Assembly: GCF_014596475.1 (NCBI RefSeq)
Contig: NZ_MECJ01000004.1
Span: 62,001-126,000, forward strand
Direction: 5' to 3'
Source of the DNA: Streptomyces sp. CBMA152
Lineage (GTDB): Bacteria > Actinomycetota > Actinomycetes > Streptomycetales > Streptomycetaceae
DNA: 64,000 nucleotides
The notes under the pieces were generated by a model. That model made no database searches, was not told where the DNA came from, and worked only from the letters and a program-made list of their open reading frames with translations. Positions 26,809-35,198 of this stretch are shown here, in pieces. The first letter of the stretch is position 1. The number at the start of each line of letters is the position of its first letter. A program made the translations under genes and the position numbers.

Positions 26809-27687
26809 TCAGGCGTCGAGCATCGAGATGTCGACCCGGCGCAGCCGCTCCAGGTCGGCGAGGATGTTGATCTCGACGATCCTGTCGTCCTGCACGGTGA
26901 AGCCGAGCACTGCCATGGCCGTGCCCTGCGGTGCGTTGACCACGCCCATCGCGCCGTTGACCAGCGCCAGCTGGGCGAACTGGGAGTACTGTTTGAAGGA
27001 CAGCGCGTTCTGGACCACCGCGTGCGCGCCCAGCACCGTCTTGTTCGGGGTGAGCGAGCCGCGCCCGTAGTCGGCGCGCAGCACGATGTCCGGGTCGAGC
27101 GTGGCGAGCAGCGCGTCGAAGTCGCCGCCGCGCGCGGCCGTGAGGAACGCGTCGACCACCTTGCGCTGCCGGTTGAGATCCGGGTCCGGGGCGGCCGTGC
27201 CCTGGACGCGGCGGCGCGCCCGGCTCGCCAGCTGCCGGGTCGCCGCCGGCGTGCGGTCGACGATCGTCGCGATCTCCTCGAACGGGACGCCGAACATGTC
27301 GTGCAGCACGAACGCCAGCCGCTCGGCCGGAGCCAGTGTGTCGAGCACGACCAGCAGCGCGAGCCCGACCGAGTCGGCGAGCAGCGCCTCGTGCTCGGGG
27401 TCTATCCGGTCGGGCCGGCTGACGATCGGGTCGGGCACATGGATGTCCAGCGGGTCCTCGCGCCGGGACTGGCGCGAGCGCAGCATGTCCAGGCAGACCC
27501 GGGAGACGACCGTCGTCAGCCAGCCGTTGAGGTTCTCCACGCCCGCGCTGGAACTGTCGGCCCGCAACCAGGCTTCCTGGACGGCGTCCTCGGCTTCGCT
27601 CAGTGAGCCGAGCATCCGGTAGGCGACCGCCCGCAGGCGCGGCCGGTTCTCCTCGAATCGCTCTGCCAGGGATTCGTTATCGTCCAT
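26809..27687 (-). CDS. ECF sigma factor with C-terminal SnoaL-like domain (SigJ/ECF41 type)
   Basis: A 292-residue extracytoplasmic-function sigma factor. Region 2 is at about 12-78 (LRAVAYRMLGSLSEAEDAVQEAWLR), region 4 at about 108-160 (LDTLAPAERLAFVLHDMFG and EIATIVDRTPAATRQ). A DPLDIHVPDPI linker lies between them. The last ~115 residues are an NTF2/SnoaL-like domain. In ECF41-type factors this fused domain replaces a separate anti-sigma factor and modulates activity; partner genes are usually a carboxymuconolactone decarboxylase or oxidoreductase. Here an NAD(P)-binding oxidoreductase gene lies directly upstream on the same strand, a possible target. AAGGAT precedes the ATG. Confidence 0.9.
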   Translation of the reverse strand: MDDNESLAERFEENRPRLRAVAYRMLGSLSEAEDAVQEAWLRADSSSAGVENLNGWLTTVVSRVCLDMLRSRQSRREDPLDIHVPDPIVSRPDRIDPEHEALLADSVGLALLVVLDTLAPAERLAFVLHDMFGVPFEEIATIVDRTPAATRQLASRARRRVQGTAAPDPDLNRQRKVVDAFLTAARGGDFDALLATLDPDIVLRADYGRGSLTPNKTVLGAHAVVQNALSFKQYSQFAQLALVNGAMGVVNAPQGTAMAVLGFTVQDDRIVEINILADLERLRRVDISMLDA

Positions 27688-27725
27688 CGGTCAGATCCTT
27701 TGTAGCGCGCGTCGTCAAAAATGCA

Positions 27726-27731
27726 GTGACA
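27726..27731 (-). promoter_or_regulatory. TGTCAC element, candidate ECF41-type -35 box
   Basis: On the minus strand, TGTCAC lies 39 bp before the sigma factor start. ECF41 promoters are described with a TGTCACA -35 and a CGTC -10. The expected -10 is not exact here: CGCG sits at the right distance. It may be the autoregulated promoter, but support is partial. Confidence 0.3.
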
Positions 27732-27890
27732 GACAAGAACCTAGTCCGAAGGAATGACTTGGGGACCAACGACAGGCCCCTTATGCCGTAATCAGGTGCT
27801 CACTATGGGTGTGGTTTTGATCACGGCTGGTTTCGGTCATCTGGCCGGAGAGCCACTGTCCAGGGGGTTTTCCGCCGGTCTTTGTCCCCT

Positions 27891-28769
27891 TTAGAGATGC
27901 CAGTCGCCGGCCGCCGCCGCGTCCCGCGCGAAGTCAGCGAACGCCTTGGGCTCGCGGCCGAGGACGCGCTTCACACCGTCCGTGGTCGAGGAGTTGTGGC
28001 CGTCGAGCAGCGTGGTGAAAAGCCCTGCCAGCCACTCGGCCTCCGGCTCGGCGAGTCCGTACGTCACGAGCAGGCGCGCGTACTCGGCGCCGGAGACCGG
28101 AACGTAGCGCACCGCGCGGCCGGTCGCGGCCGAGATCTCCTGGACCACTTCGGTGAACGTGAGCAGCTGAGGTCCCGTCAGCTCGTGGACGGCGCCCGCG
28201 TGACCGTCCTCGGTCAGGGCCTTCACGACCACGTCGGCGATGTCGTCCGCGTCCACCCACGGCTCGGCCGTCCCACCCGCCGGGAACGGGATCTCGCCGT
28301 ACAGCACGCCGTCGGCCATCGCGCCCTCGCTGAAGTTCTGCGCGAAGAACGCGCCGCGGACGACCGTGAAGTCTGTACCTGGCGTGAAAGCCTCGCGCAG
28401 CGCGTTCTCCGCGCGCACCGCCTCCGGCTCGCCGCGCCCGGAGAGCAGGACCAGTCGCCGTACCCCGTGCCGCGTGGCCAGGGCGCCGAAGGTGCGCATC
28501 GCCTCGACGGCGCCGGGTGCGGCGAGATCCGGGTAGTACGCCACATACGCGGCGTCCGCGCCCGCGAGGGCCGGGCCCCACGTCGACTCGTCCGCCCAGT
28601 CGAACCGCACCTCGCCCCGCCGCGACCCGGACCGGACCCGCACGCCGAGCGCGGTCAGCCGCTCGACGACGCGGTGTCCGGTCTTGCCGGTGCCGCTGGT
28701 CACCAACACGGTCCGGTCGAGGGCGACTTCGGCCGTGTTCTCCTGAGTGTTCCGCTCGTTGTTCGTCAT
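27891..28769 (-). CDS. NmrA-like NAD(P)H-binding oxidoreductase
   Basis: A 292-residue atypical short-chain dehydrogenase of the NmrA/QorB type. The dinucleotide motif is VLVTSGTGKTGHRVVERL near residue 20. RSGSRRGEVRFDW follows strand 2, where the arginines suggest NADPH. There is no YxxxK active site, as expected for this branch, so it may be a redox sensor or a quinone/azo reductase. VRGAFFAQNFSEG and DADDIADVVVKAL are family blocks. It is divergent from the AraC-type regulator (97-bp gap) and upstream of the ECF sigma factor on the same strand, 203 bp apart. The ATG 28769 is chosen over the GTG/ATG-like frame start at 28805 on length. Confidence 0.85.
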   Translation of the reverse strand: MTNNERNTQENTAEVALDRTVLVTSGTGKTGHRVVERLTALGVRVRSGSRRGEVRFDWADESTWGPALAGADAAYVAYYPDLAAPGAVEAMRTFGALATRHGVRRLVLLSGRGEPEAVRAENALREAFTPGTDFTVVRGAFFAQNFSEGAMADGVLYGEIPFPAGGTAEPWVDADDIADVVVKALTEDGHAGAVHELTGPQLLTFTEVVQEISAATGRAVRYVPVSGAEYARLLVTYGLAEPEAEWLAGLFTTLLDGHNSSTTDGVKRVLGREPKAFADFARDAAAAGDWHL

Positions 28770-28866
28770 GCGTCCAGCCTCGCGGGCGGCCGTCGCACTC
28801 TCCATGCGTCAGGAACTCAGCCGCATACGTCTGCGTCCACAGGCTTCCGTTTATACGCTGGCCGTC

Positions 28867-29853
28867 ATGGACGCACTGGCCGGACTGCTCGACGGGCCAC
28901 GGGCCCGCGGGGCCTTTCTGCTGCGGATGGTGATGGAGCCGCCCTGGTCCGTACGGATCGAGGACCGGGCGCCGATCTGCCTGATGTCGATGACCCGGGG
29001 CGAGGCGTGGATCGTCCCGGACAGCGGCGAGCCGGTGCTCGCCCGCCCCGGCGAGATCGTCCTCGTGCGCGGCCCCGATCCGTACACCGTCTCGTACGCA
29101 CCGGACGCCGAGCCGTTCGCCCGGATCGGGCCGGGCGAGGTCTGCACCACGCTGCGCGGCGAGCCGCTGGCGCAGTCGATGGAGCTGGGCGTACGCACCT
29201 GGGGCAACGCGCCGGACGGCTCGGCGACGATGCTGATCGGCACGTATCTGATGGAGGGTGAGATCAGCGGGCGGCTGCTCGGCGCGCTGCCGCCGGTGCT
29301 GCGGCTGAGCGCCGAGGAGTGGAACTGCTCGCTGATGTCGCTGCTCGACGCGGAGATCTCCAAGGACGAGCCCGGCCAGAGCGTCGTCCTGGACCGGCTG
29401 CTCGACCTGCTGTTGATCGCGGTGCTGCGCGCCTGGTTCAACCGTCCGGGCGCCGACGCGCCGGGCTGGTACCGGGCGCTTGGCGACCCGGTGGTCGGGC
29501 CCGCGTTGCGGCTGCTCCAGAACGAGCCCGCGCATCCATGGACGGTCGCGGCGCTGGCCGCGCGGTGCGGGGTCTCCCGGGCCGGGCTCGCGCGGCGGTT
29601 CGGGGAGCTGGTGGGGGAGCCGCCGATGGCGTACCTCACGGGGTGGCGCCTCGCGCTGGCGGCCGATCTGCTGCGCGAGACGGACGCCACCGTCGAGGCG
29701 ATCGCCCGCCGGGTCGGCTACGGCGGCGCGTTCGCGCTGAGCGCCGCGTTCAAGCGGGTACGGGGGATCAGTCCCCAGGACCACCGCGCGATTTGCCGGA
29801 ACGGCAAGGAATCTCCCGGATCGGTGGCCTACGGGGGCAGGGTGGAGCCATGA
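28867..29853 (+). CDS. AraC-family transcriptional regulator
   Basis: A 328-residue regulator. The N-terminal half is a cupin-like sensor domain (PWSVRIEDRAPICLMSMTRGEAW, then LARPGEIVLVRG), as in the cupin_6 subgroup. The C-terminal ~100 residues carry two helix-turn-helix units: WTVAALAARCGVSRAGLARRF and ATVEAIARRVGYGGAFALSAAFKR. It is divergent from the NmrA-like oxidoreductase, a typical arrangement for AraC regulators controlling a detoxifying enzyme. It overlaps the downstream methyltransferase by 4 bp (ATGA), so the two are cotranscribed. The ATG at 28867 is preferred; the frame is open further upstream but runs over the oxidoreductase promoter. Confidence 0.88.
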   Translation: MDALAGLLDGPRARGAFLLRMVMEPPWSVRIEDRAPICLMSMTRGEAWIVPDSGEPVLARPGEIVLVRGPDPYTVSYAPDAEPFARIGPGEVCTTLRGEPLAQSMELGVRTWGNAPDGSATMLIGTYLMEGEISGRLLGALPPVLRLSAEEWNCSLMSLLDAEISKDEPGQSVVLDRLLDLLLIAVLRAWFNRPGADAPGWYRALGDPVVGPALRLLQNEPAHPWTVAALAARCGVSRAGLARRFGELVGEPPMAYLTGWRLALAADLLRETDATVEAIARRVGYGGAFALSAAFKRVRGISPQDHRAICRNGKESPGSVAYGGRVEP

Positions 29854-30794
29854 GCGACATTCACGGCCGCGACGGCCATGACAGCGATGCGAACGGCGGC
29901 CACGGTGCGAAGCGCCACGGCCATACGCATGGTCACCACCACGGCACCGGCGATCTCGACTGGGCGACCATGGCGGCGTTCCTGGTGCGCAGCGGCGAGC
30001 TGTACTCGTCCATCTACCGCCAGGCCGCGACCTGGATCGGCGAGCAGCGGCCGCTGGGCGAGGTACGCCGCGTCCTCGACATCGGCAGCGGCCCGGGCGT
30101 GGTGACCTGCCTGCTCGCCGAGGTGTTCCCGGCCGCTGAGGTCGTCGCCGTCGACGCGAGCCGCGGGCTCTTGGACCATGCGCAGGCGCGCGCGGAACGC
30201 CTCGGCCTGGCGGACCGCTTCCATGCGATCGAGGCCGAACTCCCGGACGACATCGACAAGTTGGGCGAGGCCGATCTCATCTGGGCGGGCAACTCGCTGC
30301 ACCACATCGGCGACCAGCGCGCGGCGCTCGCGCGGTTCGCGGAGCTGCTGCGGCCGGGCGGCACGGTGGCGCTCGTCGAGGGCGGCCTGCCGAGCCGGCA
30401 TCTGCCGCGCGACATCGGGTTGGGGCAGCCCGGACTCCAGGCGCGCTTCGACGTGGTGGTGGACGAGTGGTTCACCCGGATGCGGGCGGAGCTGCCCGGG
30501 GCCAAGGAGGAGACCGAGGACTGGTCGGCGCTGCTCGCGTCCGTCGGCCTCACGCCGACCGGCACCCGCAGCTTCCTGCTCGACCGCCCGGCGCCGCTGG
30601 ATCCGCAGGTGCGGGAGCAGGTCGTGGCCGACTTCAGCTGGGCGTGGGAGGCGGTCGGGGAGGAGCTGTCGCAGGAGGACCAGGCGGTGGTGCGGCGCCT
30701 GCTCGACCCGGCGGACGAGGCGGGTCTGGCGCGGCGCCAGGATGTCTACATGCTGGCCGCGCGCTCGATCCACACGGCGAGGCGGGACGGATAA
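29850..30794 (+). CDS. Class I SAM-dependent methyltransferase with His-rich N-terminus
   Basis: A 314-residue methyltransferase. The first ~35 residues are a low-complexity His/Gly/Asp segment including HGHTHGHHHG, a likely metal-binding tail. The core has motif I VLDIGSGPGVV, VVAVDASRGLL at the acidic strand end, and LIWAGNSLHHIGD as post-motif III region. The C-terminal part differs from well-known families, so the substrate is unknown. Its ATG overlaps the AraC regulator stop by 4 bp; it is thus under the same promoter. The metal-binding tail raises the possibility of nickel, zinc or copper dependence, or a role in metal response; this is inference. A strong hairpin follows. Confidence 0.88.
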   Translation: MSDIHGRDGHDSDANGGHGAKRHGHTHGHHHGTGDLDWATMAAFLVRSGELYSSIYRQAATWIGEQRPLGEVRRVLDIGSGPGVVTCLLAEVFPAAEVVAVDASRGLLDHAQARAERLGLADRFHAIEAELPDDIDKLGEADLIWAGNSLHHIGDQRAALARFAELLRPGGTVALVEGGLPSRHLPRDIGLGQPGLQARFDVVVDEWFTRMRAELPGAKEETEDWSALLASVGLTPTGTRSFLLDRPAPLDPQVREQVVADFSWAWEAVGEELSQEDQAVVRRLLDPADEAGLARRQDVYMLAARSIHTARRDG

Positions 30795-30814
30795 GGGGTC
30801 ACTCCTGACGCACG

Positions 30815-30850
30815 GATGCCGCCGCTCGGGACATCCCGGGCGGCGGCATC
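30815..30850. terminator. Bidirectional hairpin terminator
   Basis: Sixteen-base arms with one mismatch (30815-30830 with 30835-30850) and a 4-base loop, located between the convergent methyltransferase and aldo/keto reductase genes. There is no T-run, as is common for high-GC actinomycete terminators. Confidence 0.75.
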
Positions 30851-30877
30851 GGCGTACTGCTGTACTTCTACCTGAAC

Positions 30878-31720
30878 TCAGTTCCAGTCGAAGTCGTCCG
30901 GGTCCGGACCGAGCCGCTGGGACTCGTCGAGCGCGGCGATCGCCGTCATGTCCTCCGTGTCGAGCTCGAAGCCGAACACGTCGAAGTTCTCGGCGATGCG
31001 CGAGGGCGTCACCGACTTGGGGATGGCGATGTTGCCGAGCTGGAGGTGCCAGCGCAGCACGACCTGGGCCGGGGTCTTCCCGTACTTCTGTGCGATCGCA
31101 ACGATCGTCGGGACCTCAAGGAGGCCCTTGCCCTGGCCCAGCGGCGACCAGGCCTCGGTCGCGATGCCGTGCTCGGCGTGGAAGGCGCGGAGCTCGTCCT
31201 GGGCGAGCTGCGGGTGCAGCTCGACCTGGTTGACGGCCGGGACGACGCCCGACTCGTCGATGACGCGGCGCAGCTGCGGCTCCTTGAAGTTGGAGACGCC
31301 GACCGCCTTGGCGCGGCCGCTCTTGGCGATCTCGCCGAACGCGTTCCAGATCGTCACGTAGTCCTCGCGCATCGCGCGCGGCCAGTGGATCAGATACAGG
31401 TCGACGTAGTCGAGGCCGAGCTTCGACAGGGACGCGTCGAACTCGCGCAGCACGCTGTCGCGCGTCCACGTCTCGCGCGCGCTGTTCCACAGCTTCGTGG
31501 TGACGAACAGCTCCTCGCGGGCCACCCCGGCCGACGCGATCGCCTTGCCGGTGCCCACTTCGTTCTCGTAGATGGCGGCGGTGTCGATGGACCGGTAACC
31601 GGCCTCGATCGCGGTCGTGACCGCCTGCGCGGCCTCGTCGTCCGGCACCTGCCAGACACCGAAACCGAGCTGCGGCATCTCGACGCCGTTGTTGAGGGTG
31701 ATGGAGGGGACCTTGCTCAC
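30878..31720 (-). CDS. Aldo/keto reductase
   Basis: A 280-residue NADPH-dependent aldo/keto reductase of the AKR5/2,5-diketo-D-gluconate reductase type. The catalytic tetrad is present: Asp and Tyr in YRSIDTAAIYENE, Lys in VTTKLWN, and His in YLIHWPRA. The cofactor segment is IPKSVTPSRIAENFDVF. It should reduce aldehydes or ketones in the cytoplasm. The start is taken as GTG 31720 (MSKVPSITLNNG), which has AAGGAT about 9 bp before it; the open frame extends to 31765. It is divergent from the GH105 gene, with a ~250-bp gap. Confidence 0.92.
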   Translation of the reverse strand: MSKVPSITLNNGVEMPQLGFGVWQVPDDEAAQAVTTAIEAGYRSIDTAAIYENEVGTGKAIASAGVAREELFVTTKLWNSARETWTRDSVLREFDASLSKLGLDYVDLYLIHWPRAMREDYVTIWNAFGEIAKSGRAKAVGVSNFKEPQLRRVIDESGVVPAVNQVELHPQLAQDELRAFHAEHGIATEAWSPLGQGKGLLEVPTIVAIAQKYGKTPAQVVLRWHLQLGNIAIPKSVTPSRIAENFDVFGFELDTEDMTAIAALDESQRLGPDPDDFDWN

Positions 31721-31971
31721 GAGCGGTCGATCCTTACGTCGTCGGTCTGGTACTCCCCCCGTCAACGATCACGGCCATCAAACCATTCCCGATCGCGATG
31801 CCGCTCGAATTGGCGCGATACGGAGACCTTCTCGGTCCGGACCATTGACCGCGCTCCAACAAGCCGCAACTCTATGGCAGATAGCTGAACGCGGTACACC
31901 CTTGTGAACGGCGCACCCAGTCCGGCGCGCGCATGTGCCACATATGGGTCATAAGTCCCCGTGAGGTGACC

Positions 31972-33213
31972 ATGAAGAGAGTCCGCGCCCCCCACGGCGC
32001 CCCCCACCGAACTCCCCGCCGGGCCTCTCGGCTGCTCACCGCCGTGGTCGCCGCCACGCTCACGGCGGGCGGCCTCGGCGCGGCCACCGGACCGGCCGCA
32101 GCCGTCCAGCCCCGGGCGACCGGGAACCACGACGTACAAACCACCGACTGGTCCGTCGCCATGACGCGCTCGACCATGGCCCGCTACACCCCGTCGTCCA
32201 TCGGCGGCTGGTCCTACCCCGTCGGCCTCTACCTCTTCGGGCAGTACCAGGTCTATCAGCGCACCCACGACCCCAAGTTGCTCTCGTTCATCAGGAGTTA
32301 CGTGGACCGGTTCGTGGACGCGTCCGGCGCGATCGGCCAGAGCTTCGACAGCCTCGACAGCATGCAGGCGGGCCGACTCCTGGTGATCCTCCACCACGAG
32401 ACCGGCCAGGACCGCTACCGCGTCGCCGCCAAGAAGATCCGCGACCGCCTCACCACCTACCCCCGCACCGCCGACGGTGGCTTCTGGCACGCCGACAACA
32501 GCAGCCGCGCGCACCAACTCTGGTCGGACGGGGTGTACATGGTGAACCCGTTCCTCGTCGAGTACGGGAAGGAGTTCGGCGACTCCGCGTACACCGACGA
32601 CGAGGCCGCGAAGCAACTCGCCGTCTACGGCGGTCACTTGCAGGTCTCCAACGGCCTGCTGAGGCATGCGTACGACGAGTCGCGCACCGCGAGCTGGGCC
32701 GACAGGAGCACCGGGCTCGCGCCCGAGCACTGGTGCCGGGCGGTCGGGTGGTACGCGATGGCGGTGGTCGAAGTGCTGGACGGGTTACCGGCCGACCACC
32801 CCCGGCGCGCGCAGCTGCTCACCTACCTTCGCCACCTCGCCGGTGGTCTGGAGCGCTTCCAGGACCCGAAGACCGGCCGCTGGTTCCAGGTGGTCGACAA
32901 GGGGTCCAAGCCCGACAACTGGACCGAGACGTCCTGCTCCAGCATGTTCACGTACGCCCTGGACCGCTCGGTGCGGCAGGGATACATCGACCCGCGCTTC
33001 GAGGCGGTCGCCCGGCGCGGCTACCGGGGCGTCCTCGCCAAGGTCTCCCTCGGCCCGGACGGGCGGACCGACCTCACCGACATCTCCATCGGGACCGGGG
33101 TGGGGGAGTACGCGTACTACGTCGCGCGCCCCCGGGCGACCAACGACTTCCACGGTCTGGGCGCCTTCCTGATCATGAACGAACAGCTCACCGCGAGGGG
33201 GACAGGACGATGA
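31972..33213 (+). CDS. Secreted GH105-type unsaturated uronyl hydrolase
   Basis: A 413-residue secreted (alpha/alpha)6-barrel hydrolase of GH105/GH88. A signal peptide with basic start ends near AAAVQ. Asp186 in HQLWSDGVYMVNPF matches the catalytic acid position of YteR (QLWxDGxYM). APEHWCRAVGWYAMAVVEVLD and ETSCSSMFTYAL are further family blocks. Such enzymes hydrolyse the 4,5-unsaturated uronic acid that polysaccharide lyases leave at the non-reducing end. The next gene, a lyase-like secreted protein, overlaps by 4 bp, consistent with a two-step system for pectin- or glucuronan-like polymers. The start is ATG 31972 with GTGAGG upstream. Confidence 0.88.
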   Translation: MKRVRAPHGAPHRTPRRASRLLTAVVAATLTAGGLGAATGPAAAVQPRATGNHDVQTTDWSVAMTRSTMARYTPSSIGGWSYPVGLYLFGQYQVYQRTHDPKLLSFIRSYVDRFVDASGAIGQSFDSLDSMQAGRLLVILHHETGQDRYRVAAKKIRDRLTTYPRTADGGFWHADNSSRAHQLWSDGVYMVNPFLVEYGKEFGDSAYTDDEAAKQLAVYGGHLQVSNGLLRHAYDESRTASWADRSTGLAPEHWCRAVGWYAMAVVEVLDGLPADHPRRAQLLTYLRHLAGGLERFQDPKTGRWFQVVDKGSKPDNWTETSCSSMFTYALDRSVRQGYIDPRFEAVARRGYRGVLAKVSLGPDGRTDLTDISIGTGVGEYAYYVARPRATNDFHGLGAFLIMNEQLTARGTGR

Positions 33214-33989
33214 CCGCGTCCAGAAGAGCTGTACTCGGCGCCGCGCTCGGCGGCGCGGCCGCCGTCACCACCGGACTGTCCCTGCCCGCCCGGGCCGCGT
33301 CCTGGCAGCGGAAGTGGGCGCCGTCCGCCGCCGTCGACGGGCTCAGGGCGTTCGAGACCGTCGAGGACGACCGGGCGAACTCGCACCCGGCCGGGCATCC
33401 GCACATCGTCCCCGAGGGCGACAACTTCCGCTTCACCATGCACACCGTCGACCGCGACACCATGACCGACCGACAGCGCCAGGAGGTCACGGGGCTGCGG
33501 ACCGGCGACACGTATCTGAAGTGGCTGCCCGGCCAGACATGGCGGGTGACGTACTCGATGTACATCCCGAGCTCGCTCAAGGCGACCACCACCTTCACGC
33601 ACATCATGCAGATGAAGCAGCCCGGCGACGGCAGTTCGCCGATCGTCGTGCAGTCGCTGCGCCGGGTGAACGGGGTCCAGACGATCGAGCTGAACCTGCC
33701 GATCTCCGGCACCCTGATCGGGCGCACCGCCCTCGATCCGCTGCACGACACCTGGACCGACGTCGACTTCCAGATCAAGGTCGGTGACGGGACGGCGGGT
33801 TCGGTCCGCTGGATCCTCAGCCGGGGCGGCACCACCGTGATCGACAAGGCCAGGTCCGGCGTCGACACGTTCCTGGCCGACCGCGTCCGCCCCAAGTGGG
33901 GCATCTACCGCTCGCTCGGCGACACCTCGGGCTCGCTGCAGAACACCTACCTCCTGCTCACGAACCTGCGCGGTTACCAACTCGTCTGA
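33210..33989 (+). CDS. Secreted jelly-roll polysaccharide lyase-like protein (Tat signal)
   Basis: A 259-residue secreted protein. The N-terminus TASRRAVLGAALGG is a twin-arginine signal, ending near PARAAS. The mature part reads as a beta jelly roll of the kind found in heparin-lyase-I-like and glucuronan lyases: HIVPEGDNFRFTMHTVDRD, RVTYSMYIPSSLK, FTHIMQMKQPG, and DVDFQIKVGDG. It lacks a motif that would fix the family. The overlap (ATGA) with the GH105 gene supports a joint role: lyase cleavage first, unsaturated-uronyl hydrolysis second. The polymer is unknown. It could also be a non-catalytic carbohydrate-binding protein. Confidence 0.75.
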   Translation: MTASRRAVLGAALGGAAAVTTGLSLPARAASWQRKWAPSAAVDGLRAFETVEDDRANSHPAGHPHIVPEGDNFRFTMHTVDRDTMTDRQRQEVTGLRTGDTYLKWLPGQTWRVTYSMYIPSSLKATTTFTHIMQMKQPGDGSSPIVVQSLRRVNGVQTIELNLPISGTLIGRTALDPLHDTWTDVDFQIKVGDGTAGSVRWILSRGGTTVIDKARSGVDTFLADRVRPKWGIYRSLGDTSGSLQNTYLLLTNLRGYQLV

Positions 33990-34083
33990 GCCCGGCCTCG
34001 GTGTACAACACCCCGTAAGCACACGGGAGTTGAGCGACGCGAGGGATTGACATCGCGCGCTTGAGGCACTGCTATGCCTCGTG

Positions 34084-34108
34084 GTGGTTAGGAACCTTTC
34101 CTAACCAC
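34084..34108. promoter_or_regulatory. 25-bp inverted repeat upstream of the chitinase gene
   Basis: Perfect 9-bp arms GTGGTTAGG and CCTAACCAC separated by AACCTTT, ending 45 bp before the chitinase ATG. The inner part GGAACCTTTCC is nearly symmetrical too. AT-rich, spaced palindromes of this kind fit a ROK- or LacI-type sugar repressor. It does not resemble the DasR chitin-regulon site as I know it (ACTGGTCTAGACCA-like). Confidence 0.6.
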
Positions 34109-34153
34109 GCATCTCGTCCCCCGAACCTCTCGCCCCCCACGAAAGGACCCCTC

Positions 34154-35155
34154 ATGCACGTCGCCGTATCGCGACGCGGTGCCACGGCCGCCGTCGCCGG
34201 TCTCAGTGCTCTGCTCCTCCCGCTCATCGGCGCCCCGGGCAGCAGTGCCGCGCCCCAAACCGGCGCCGCCGCCGGGTCGATGGCCGTCGCCCCGTACGAG
34301 TACCTCGGCTGGGGCAACCCGCAGAAGCCCACCGACGTCATGGCGGCCACCGGGGTCAAGTGGTTCACCCTCGCCTTCGTCCTCTCCGACGGCGGCTGCA
34401 ACCCCAAGTGGGACGGGACGCGGTCGCTCACCGGTGGTTCGGACCAGGCGGCCGTCAACTCCATCCGGGGCGCGGGCGGCGACGTCGTCGTCTCGGTCGG
34501 CGGCTGGAGCGGCAACAAGCTCGGCGAGAAGTGTTCCAGCGCGTCCGCGCTGGCCGGCGCCTACCAGAAGGTGATCGGCGCGTACCACCTCAAGGCGCTC
34601 GACATCGACATCGAGAACACCGAGTTCTCCAACGCGACCGTGCGCAAGCGGGTCGTGGACGCGCTGAAGATCGTCAAGACGGACAACCCCGGGCTCGTCA
34701 CCTACGTGACCATGGGCACCACGCCGAACGGGCCCGACGCCAACGGCAAGGACCTCATCAGGAAGGGCGCGGCGGCCGGGTTCGCCAACGACGGCTGGGT
34801 GATCATGCCGTTCGACTTCAACGGCCACAGCGGCTCGATGGGTTCGGCGACCGTCAGCGCCCTCGAAGGGCTCAAGGCCGCGGTGAAGAGCGCGTACGGC
34901 TATCCCGACGACACCGCGTACCGGCACATCGGTGTGTCGTCGATGAACGGGAAGACGGACGAGGCCGACGAGACCGTCACGACCGGGGACTTCCAGACCA
35001 TCCTCAATTACGCGCGCCAGCACCACATAGCGCGGTACGCGTTCTGGTCCGTCAACCGGGACCGCCAGTGCGGCTCGGGCGGCTCCGGCGACTCGTGCAG
35101 CGGGGTCGCACAGGCGCCGTACGCCTTCACGAAGATCGTCGTCCAGTACATGTGA
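34154..35155 (+). CDS. Secreted GH18 chitinase
   Basis: A 333-residue secreted glycoside hydrolase family 18 protein. A signal peptide ends near SSAAPQ. SVGGWSG is the conserved second barrel strand. The catalytic strand reads LKALDIDIENTEF with Asp150, Asp152 and acid Glu154, matching the DxDxE ending of the GH18 signature. MPFDFNGHSG and FWSVNRDRQC close the barrel. No chitin-binding domain is attached, so it is a single-domain enzyme. The start has GAAAGG 8 bp before the ATG. The upstream inverted repeat suggests control by a sugar-responsive repressor. Confidence 0.88.
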   Translation: MHVAVSRRGATAAVAGLSALLLPLIGAPGSSAAPQTGAAAGSMAVAPYEYLGWGNPQKPTDVMAATGVKWFTLAFVLSDGGCNPKWDGTRSLTGGSDQAAVNSIRGAGGDVVVSVGGWSGNKLGEKCSSASALAGAYQKVIGAYHLKALDIDIENTEFSNATVRKRVVDALKIVKTDNPGLVTYVTMGTTPNGPDANGKDLIRKGAAAGFANDGWVIMPFDFNGHSGSMGSATVSALEGLKAAVKSAYGYPDDTAYRHIGVSSMNGKTDEADETVTTGDFQTILNYARQHHIARYAFWSVNRDRQCGSGGSGDSCSGVAQAPYAFTKIVVQYM

Positions 35156-35198
35156 CCGAACAGCGAGGGGGTAGTGGGACGCCCTGTACCGCGACGGC

